Shown one piece after another: positions 56,468 to 64,000 of a stretch of 64,000 nt of DNA (position 1 is its first letter; every line of letters begins with the position of its first letter). The translations under genes and the position numbers were made by a program. Location of the stretch: the NCBI RefSeq assembly GCF_003073045.1, contig NC_037590.1, forward strand, positions 12,982,311-13,046,310, read 5' to 3'. The DNA is from Pomacea canaliculata (lineage: Eukaryota > Mollusca > Gastropoda > Architaenioglossa > Ampullariidae). The notes beneath the pieces are model-generated. The model searched no databases. It saw only the letters and a list, made by a program, of their open reading frames with translations, and had not been told where the DNA came from.

Positions 56468-56680
56468 CTAAGGTGACCAGACGTTTCTGGGGCGAAAGCG
56501 GGACACGTGCCGATGATGGTGTCGTCACCGTCCAAAAACGCAGAAAAAAGTGATTTTTAAAGAGAACCGGGACATTTGATGTACTTGCCAGAAAGCCAGA
56601 AAGCGGGACATAGGGCGTCCCGCCCGATGAGCAGGCGGGACACGAGGTCAAAAGTGGGACTGTCCCGGCTAAAGCGGTGT
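56468..56680. mobile_element. Probable dispersed repeat rich in GCGGGAC motifs
   Basis: It begins AAGGTGACCAGACGTTTCTG and repeats GGGAC words about five times (AAGCGGGACA, ACCGGGACAT, GGCGGGACAC, GTGGGACTGTCCC). I recall GACCAGACGTCCCG-like ends from dispersed repeats in several animals, but the family is not certain and no terminal repeats were established. Confidence 0.4.
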
Positions 56681-56994
56681 GAAGAGTGATCTATATATGT
56701 ATATATTTTTTCCTATCGATGAAGTTGTACAACCACTGATGCCTGTCTAGTATGATGAATTTTGTTCTATAATCCCACGAGTGGTGCCCATGGTAACTAT
56801 TCAACGAGTACTGACCATCGACATCTGTCGCGAAACAGTTTCACGTTTTCTTCCAATGGTCAACTATTCCTGTGACTTCTTGCGTCCTGCCATCCAATCG
56901 GCCATACAGTCCTCAGTAAGTTCTGCTAACATCAGGAGTTTGTGCGATTTTCAGCCAAATTACATAAGCAAAGTCATTGTTACCAGAGGATAAT

Positions 56995-57262
56995 TAAAGT
57001 AAAAGGTAAAAGTCATCCCCTAACCTTTCGATGTCGCTGAGGGGTGGGTGGGGTGGATGTGATAGAGATCTCACTTTTCTCGAGGCCAGCAGTAACTTAG
57101 GGCGGTGCCCATCTCCTCTTACTCGCTGCCTTACCTTCCTCAACCCTCCATGGAGTCGGGTACCAGCCGGGTCGACTGGGGGTAGTTGCTGCGCTAATCC
57201 GGAATCGAACCAGCGCGCCTCAAGTTCGGACGCCAGTTCTCTAACCACTCGGCTATCCTCGG
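56995..57262 (-). mobile_element. tRNA-derived SINE
   Basis: On the minus strand the head reads GAGGATAGCCGAGTGGTTAG, containing a pol III A box (TAGCCGAGTGG). About 40 bases on comes a B box (GGTTCGATTCC), as in a serine/leucine-type tRNA. A non-tRNA body follows (ACTGCTGGCCTCGAGAAAAG) and a tail ending in TTTTACCTTTTACTTT. The copy looks near full length, about 268 bp. A possible TAATT duplication flanks it. Confidence 0.75.
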
Positions 57263-58009
57263 CTAATTGATCGAAACAAGAGCTACGTTGTGGTATTGTA
57301 TTTCTGGTCACAAAACATCACCAAACTTCGAAATAAAGATCCTATTTCAGTAAGAAGAAAACGGAGTGCTCAAAAAAAAAAAAAAAAAAAAACACCCGCC
57401 AACGGAGAGAAATCCACACAGAGGTCCCGGTCGAGAATCAAATTTTCTCATCATAATCATCATCCCAACATGGCTGGGATGATTTATTGTCCTTGCATCG
57501 GCCTCGAACTGATCTCAGTGAACGACGGGACTTCAAACAAAAACACAGGTGACGAAACAAATCCTGTGACTGTCACAATGGCTGCTGCAGGTGTTGTCTT
57601 CTTGATTTCAGCATGGAGCGCAGTGTAAGCCCTCTGCTCGTGGATGTTGATGGTATCTGCTTTTCAAGCAATTTGATAATTCCAGTTTGTCTTTGCGTAT
57701 CCAACCTCGGATACGACTTCAAAGTGCAGAACTTTTTACGACCTACATCAGACACCGGGAGAATCTGAGACTGACAAAGTCGGACGACTCTAAATCCGAA
57801 AGTTGAGACAACGGGAGTTATCCCCCTTCTTTAATCATTTTCATACGTTTGTATCTCGGATTCCGACTATTATCTCTGGTCATTCATTTGAACCAGCCAC
57901 GTTTCCTTCACTCAATAAATCTCAACAAACGCGAGTTCTTGGAAATCGTAGAGAAACGGATGACTGATTACAAACAAACAGCGACAAAGAGATCAGACGA
58001 CACAAAAGC

Positions 58010-58045
58010 ACGACGACGACGACGACGATGATGATGATGATGATG

Positions 58046-58078
<33 letters not shown>

Positions 58079-58079
58079 T
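58010..58079. repeat. Compound microsatellite (GAC)n(GAT)n(TTA)n
   Basis: Three trinucleotide runs follow directly on one another, each apparently derived from the previous by base change. Confidence 0.92.
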
Positions 58080-61000
58080 AGAATGATACCATGTTACAGT
58101 TTGACTTTTGCATGCATCAATGTTTTATCTGAAGGGAAGAATGTAAGAAGCATGACACATAAACATGCTAGTCTCTCTCTCTCTCTCTCCCTCCGTCCTT
58201 CTTTCTCTCTGACAACGGTGCTAAACACTCATTTCCCTAACATGTAATAAAGTTTACAGTGAGAGACAATGGTTAATTCATAACAGCGGGATCTTCTGTG
58301 TGAATTTCCATTTCAAAAGTCAGCTCCACGTTAGCCTCGTGTTTACAGAAACACCCATACCTCCGATTTTCCTCCGGAACCACGTTCATAAAGAAAACAA
58401 GAGTGAAGCAGCTGTGACTACATACCATCCCGGGTACTCAACCTGCTTTGGCTAAACCTTAGCGCGGTGACTATTAAAAAAAGAAGAAATGCAGGCACGG
58501 GTCGTGTAGCAAATATAAAACCCACAAGACACACTCTTCTTTTTTCTTTTTTCTGGTGGGTGAGGTGGGGGAAGAGAGGGGAGGGTGTAGACAAGGGGGC
58601 TAACAAAGCGGGTAGTGTAGGGCTGGTGTGTGGGTGCGCGCTTACAAAGCGGGTACTGTAGCTGATCTGTGTGCTAAACAGCGGCACAACCTTCCGTCGC
58701 GGTGTCCTCTCGGATGTCTGGTCCACCTCACAGGGTTGCGGGTACAGACCTTGGTGACAGGAGAGAATCGCGCCACCCGTGTGCTGTCTGTCCTCAGCAG
58801 AACCTGTCGTTAGCTACAGGGCGCAGGGTGTGAAGTTAACGAGACTTGTGCTTAATTACCGTGATGTGACCCCTCCATCACCACCACCACCACCAGTCTC
58901 TCTAGACTTCACACTCCACAGAGGGTACCCCACAGCCGACATCACCAAAATAATGCCACAAACTCAATCATTTACAGGATTACACCAGGATGAAGCACGC
59001 GGCCTTTGTTCATTTTGCATTCTTGCCTTTTCTTTCGTAGGACAGCGGTGCACTGACACCTGTTGACGGCAGGGGGCGGGACGTGTCTTCTTTCTTCTGT
59101 CATTCTTCTCTTGGCTGTTGCGTACCCACGTGGGTTCGATCCAAACTTTCGTACTTTATGAATCTAAACCAACAACTCTCTGGGTTCCTTTAGAACTATA
59201 TGCCAGGTCGAGTTGAAGTCAGCCACAGTTCGGAATGTGCAGCTCCCGTATCTTTGTACACTTTCATAAACAACAACTCCTTATGAACAACCTGCAGTGT
59301 AAACCGCTGCTATACCCAGGGTGCCTCACACTGTTGTTACGGGTGCTCATTCTGTCAGATTGATATATCACTGTGGTTAAAGGCAGGTCTCTTTGTCAAG
59401 CTCCCTAAGCACCACGCCTCACCCTGTCGCTCACTCGCTCACCCGTGTCTGTGTGTCATCATGTCACAATGTTTAGCTATAGACCGACATGTCGACACTG
59501 TCAATGGAGCTACAGGTATCTATCCAAACCCAGACTTCAATCTATCCAAAACAGCATTGGCAGTTCGCTTCACGAATGCAAAGAAAAGAAAAAAACCCAA
59601 ACAAACAAACTAGCTTTGCTCCATCTTAATAAAAGGGAAAAAAGTGGCATCTTGAGTTGCCCTCGTGGATAAATAACATCGTATTGTATGTTGGTTAGAC
59701 CGTGACATGTCATGATTTGCATACTGAGAGATAACATGATTTTGTGTAACACAATCTTCAGGTCTGTCCCTACTTTCATTAGGTAACACCTGTCACACAC
59801 AGGTGCTTCACCCCACAGGTGCTTCACCCCACCCACCGCCCAACGCCAAAAATTGAACAGATTGCTTACCCTCCTTCTTCCCCACCCCTCCTACCACCCC
59901 CACCTCCTACTCCCCCTCCCAACCCATTTCCCAACAAAACTTTGCTAAAGTAGAGCATTAAGAGGCAGACCATTAGCGCGGGTTGACGTTCTCTCTCACG
60001 GGTACGTCCCGAGGAGTCGCACTGACGGGGGCTTTAATGTGCCTGCGGATAGCTCGGGTGCTTTCTAACAGGGGCACTCTACTCTCACCACCTAATCTGC
60101 TGATGCAGCGCAAAACTCCATTATTTGATCTGCTGTTATGGCGGCAGAAGCTCCCCCCAAGGCACAGTCGCGCATTGTAGTCACGAGCCGCTGCACCTCG
60201 AGATGTCACAGGTTAACGGCACTTGACGTCTCGTGCACCCCGTTCTCGTCTTACCATGGCCACACCCTGAATGTAAGCGATGTGGGTTTTGTGTCGTCCA
60301 AGGTTTCTTTTTTCAATGTTATCATACATCACTTGTCATACGACATCTTAAGTCATTTCAAGTCAGATATCATTCTCTACTTTCGGTTTACCCTTAAAAA
60401 GAAGCGAGCGAAAAAAAAAAATCAAAAATAAACAAGAAGTTTTGTGTCAGTATCATGCGGTTTCGAACTTGTCGCTTGAAAAAGTTTTATTATTACATGC
60501 CGCGATTATGTGTTGCCTAAGAAATCAGGTTGACAAAGGAAAGTTCGAGGCACCAAGCTGGCGGGGCGTAAACTTGTGTTGAGGGACAGCAAACGCGAGG
60601 GTTTATTCACGGCCTCTGGGTGTTCATGGACGGCAGTTGAGGTCGTGTCCCAGCCCCAAACCGCTCGTTGGAGACCTTGGCATGAGGGTTTTTCTCTCCT
60701 GCCTAAAAAGTTACCCCCCTTTCACTGTTCTCGTTCATTCGTGCGTTTTTCATCTGTCCGCGTGGATTTTTGTCGGAGTGCTCTCCCTTGGGTGAGATGC
60801 GGGCCGATCGTGAGACGAGTGCATTGAAGGCGACGTGAACAAAACGTTTTCCACAGAAAATGATTTGCAGTCATACAAATGGGACATGCTTGCTGGCTCG
60901 TGCTGCGGCAGGACATAAAGTTGGGGCTTGGGGCTGCTGCCAGAAATCAGTCGTCTGCAACAACACCTCAGCCCTCGTCAGCGCTCTCTCTCGCTCCTTT

Positions 61001-62724
61001 TCTCTCTCTCTCTATAGTTCACACTTTGAATAGGAGCACACACTATTGCTTGCATAAATAAAAACGAACACATTCTTATAACAAACACACTAAAAGTGTG
61101 ATTGCTGATGAACCGTTAAAGGCTTGCAGGATGAGTTCTCTCCCCTTATCTCTCTTCTCTCTCATCATAACGCTTACAGTTTACTCGTTCCTATCCGTGT
61201 ACGGGTACCTACGCCTGAAGTCTGAGTGCTCACGTGTATGTGTGTGTATATATCTATAATATGTGTGCGTGTGTGAGTGCGCGCGCGCTCTATTGCTTTG
61301 TTTCCGTTCGTTCTTTGTTTCCGGCGTGGCTACACTACTTAACTCAGCTCCACTGTACCCGGGGTGTGAGGAGTAGCAGGATATTGGAGGCGTGAAGGCT
61401 GGCCCCTTTGCATGCTCCCATGAGCAAGAACATATCTGATTTCTGGCCGCTGTGCCATTCACCCAGCGACATTAGTTTCACCCATCACTAAATGCCTTGT
61501 CGAGTCTCTCAACTCAAAATCTCTGGATTTTCCTCTCAATGAAAGTGGGCAAGCGTTTCATTCAATCCACCCCGATATGATTTGGGGTTATCCTCGGTTT
61601 TTCACTTCAGACAAAGACGCGTTCCTTCTTAACTAAACTCATGCTGGAAAGGTTGCAACATGGGTCATCAAACTTTTCTCCCACAAACGACTCGGGGTGA
61701 CGAGTCAGACCTTTAACGTTTTCTTGCTTTCAACGACTCATGAACTATGACCTCGACTCATGAACTATGACTCTTTAAATCGATCACTTCTAACGTCAGT
61801 CAGAATCAGCCATCGATGGAAGTAATATATCTGTAGTAGTAGTAGTAGGAGGATTGGAGATCACCACCACAGGCTTCACCACAAAAGTCTGTAGCAGTAG
61901 AGGACAAAATAATATCGTTAGAGTTTATAATTGAAAATTAAGAGCAACATTTATTACCATCGAAACTTCCCAAAACCTTTATTAGCTTAAATTGACAGCT
62001 GTAAACCTCTCATGTCTTGACAGTCCTATAAGTGTATTCCTAGTACATCAGCTCACCACTACAATGTACCCTGACAGCCCTGCCACCCACCCACCCCTGT
62101 GACACTTCGATCTGACCACACAAAACCTTTCAGCGGTTAAAAGAACACTTGACTGGAAGGTCGCAAGGACGCTTCATGCCGACTGAAGAATGTTCTGTCA
62201 ACAAGAGGTCGTGTTTGTCGACCCACGCCAACAAAAGGCACAACAGCAAAACGTTCTTGCTGCCGTGGCATTTTTTTTTTTTTATCAAAACGGTCATCAG
62301 TTAATAGTTAATACCAACTCCCTCCAACGGTCGCTGTCTCTTGCCTTCATGGACTGTCGCCCACAGAACAGAACTCACTGGCAGATGTGTGAAGGTGTAG
62401 ACACTAAGCCCGTCTCAGTGTGTTTGCAGTGCTTTTATCAGAGCGAAAAATAGAAATATAAAAATATTACAAAAACGAGTAAAATAGTTTTGTCTGTAGC
62501 GTCAGGTCATACATGCGGGCAAACCAATCGTTGGTGTATCTATTGTACCCGACAAACACCGTTTCTGACAGGAAGGAGTTTAATCCTAATAAATTCAATC
62601 TTTGCCACTCTAGGTCTCCCTGACACGTGTGTCACATTCAACCTTTTCACAAGAAATAAACATTGCAACACAATAAGCAGCCATATTCATCATATTCATG
62701 GGCCTGCCATATCGTTAAAAAATG

Positions 62725-62768
62725 AACACACGCACACCCACACACCCACACACCCACACACCCACAGA
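62725..62768. repeat. (CCCACACA)n tandem repeat
   Basis: About five octanucleotide units. The histidine/threonine-rich open frame across it is an artefact. Confidence 0.85.
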
Positions 62769-64000
62769 CAGACTGAATGTGACATCAGACAATCAGACCC
62801 ACGCAACTTGCATAGTCGCCAGTCAGTCGGGTATGGGGTACAACTGCCTTTGTATACAGCAGTTTTGAATGAGACTAGGGTTCAAGGCTATCCCCATGCC
62901 CCCACCCCTCGCACCCTCACATACACACGCACCACAGGTTGGATAATTTAGACATTAAAAAGAAAAAATAATGTAAGTAGATGTCAAGGGCGGACGACCA
63001 GAAAGGAAAGTTAAAAAGGCTGTCGCTGTATTTTAAATTCATTTTTAAAATTTATTTTCGTTTTTGTTGCTGTGTCAGGTGCGTGACACCTTCTGATTAC
63101 ACCACATCAATCACCTCACAATAACGAGAGAGTGAGAGAAAGAAATAGTAATGCTAAAGGGTTAAACTATGGTAAAAAAAATACATCCGCCATTAACTAC
63201 AAAGCACAGAAAAAAATGAATCAAGAGAAACAGGATTTAATAAATGCTCCTCTATCGCATTTAGCCTCTCACTCCCAACACACAAACACACTTATAAACA
63301 GCCACACTTTGTGTGTGAGAGAGAGACGGGGAGAGTGAGAGAAGGAGAAAGAGCGATGGGAAATTATTGCAGCGCGAACTTCTGATGATAAGTTTTGTGC
63401 CTGACTTTCAAAGAGAAGATGAAAACAAACAAACAGACAAATAAAAAATTTTGTCGCTAACTGTCACGATTGACAAGCACGTTCATTGCTTAAAAAAAAA
63501 AAAACCACCACCAACAACAACAACAACAACCTACTACAACCGCACTACCCAGGAAGCACCGGTGCTGCGAGCAAGGGCAACAGGCGCACGGAGACGCCCG
63601 CACCCACAACCCACAACAGCAGGCAGCAGCAAACTGCAGCCACAGAGGAAGGAGAAGAGAGATTGTGAGAGAGAGAGAAGCCTTCCCCGTTCCTTTGTCA
63701 GCCTCTGGCCTGCGCATGCGTGTGCGGCAGCCGGCAGCAGCGCCAACTTCAAACAGTAGAGAGAAACTTTGCAGGGGACAACGCCCCCTTTTCGGTCGGG
63801 CCCGCTTTCTGCCTCTTGTGGTCGTCTTCTTGGTGTTCTGGCGACAAATGCAGTTGAAGAGGCATCGATGAAAGGTTTTTCATAACATTTAAAACTCCCT
63901 TACACTTGCGTTGACTTTGTGTCTGAGAAAGAAAGAGTGCCTGCCATCTTGAGAGGTCGGCGGTTTGGTGAGGCAAGCGTGCGGCTGCTGCTACAGGCAG

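Larger units (their letters stand above)
52861..64000. other. Gene-poor right-hand region with GC-rich patches
   Basis: No complete gene is recognisable. GC-richer stretches at about 52900-53290, 55640-56300 and 63540-63800 contain several overlapping open frames on both strands, which reflects base composition and not coding. They could hold promoter or 5'UTR exons of a gene extending past the window. Elsewhere there are microsatellites and repeat elements listed separately. Confidence 0.45.

Noticed and set aside
55652-56651. Clusters of overlapping Arg/Pro-rich open frames
   Set aside because: Same composition effect in the CpG-rich patch; no frame is consistently supported.
57195-57262. 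Functional tRNA gene on the minus strand
   Set aside because: A and B boxes are present, but the acceptor stem is not completed and the sequence continues into a SINE body and tail.

Overview
This is eukaryotic, AT-rich, intron-bearing genomic DNA. Consensus GT/AG splice sites, AATAAA signals, microsatellites, a tRNA-headed SINE and degraded LINE pieces all point to an animal genome. The receptor style (FMRFamide-receptor-like 7TM proteins with an ERY box and an NHAINFILY-type TM7) and the repeat style suggest a lophotrochozoan, most likely a gastropod mollusc. That assignment is inference; no species is claimed.

Region 1 (about 4.6-14.1 kb) holds two related class A (rhodopsin-like) G-protein-coupled receptor genes in the same orientation. 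The second (9506-13704) assembles cleanly from six exons into an open frame of 403 aa. The first (4600-5615) covers the same domain without any intron and carries one frameshift between TM4 and TM5. It is either an old retrocopy that is decaying or an intact intronless gene with an assembly indel.

Region 2 (about 16.6-44.4 kb) is the most notable part. It is a tandem array of four paralogous genes, here called A, B, C and D, all on the + strand. Each intact copy encodes a signal peptide exon followed by six cysteine-rich module exons, with a spliced 3'UTR exon behind. Every internal exon begins and ends in phase 1, so each module is one symmetric exon. Copies B (279 aa) and D (285 aa) are fully open when spliced. 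Copy A is one base short in exon 4. Copy C is a pseudogene that has lost exons 3-5. Four modules share the spacing C-x(5 or 7)-C-x10-C-x4-C, which I do not recognise as a named domain. A and D share one type of 5' flank; B and C share another. Degenerate LINE sequence lies downstream of both B and C and was carried along in the duplications.

Region 3 (about 44.4-64 kb) contains no gene I can support. It holds microsatellites, a MITE-like inverted repeat, a tRNA-derived SINE and a truncated relative, another probable dispersed repeat, and some GC- and CpG-richer stretches that could be regulatory or first-exon DNA of a gene lying beyond the window.

The two receptor genes and the secreted-protein array are neighbours, but nothing in the sequence shows that they work together.
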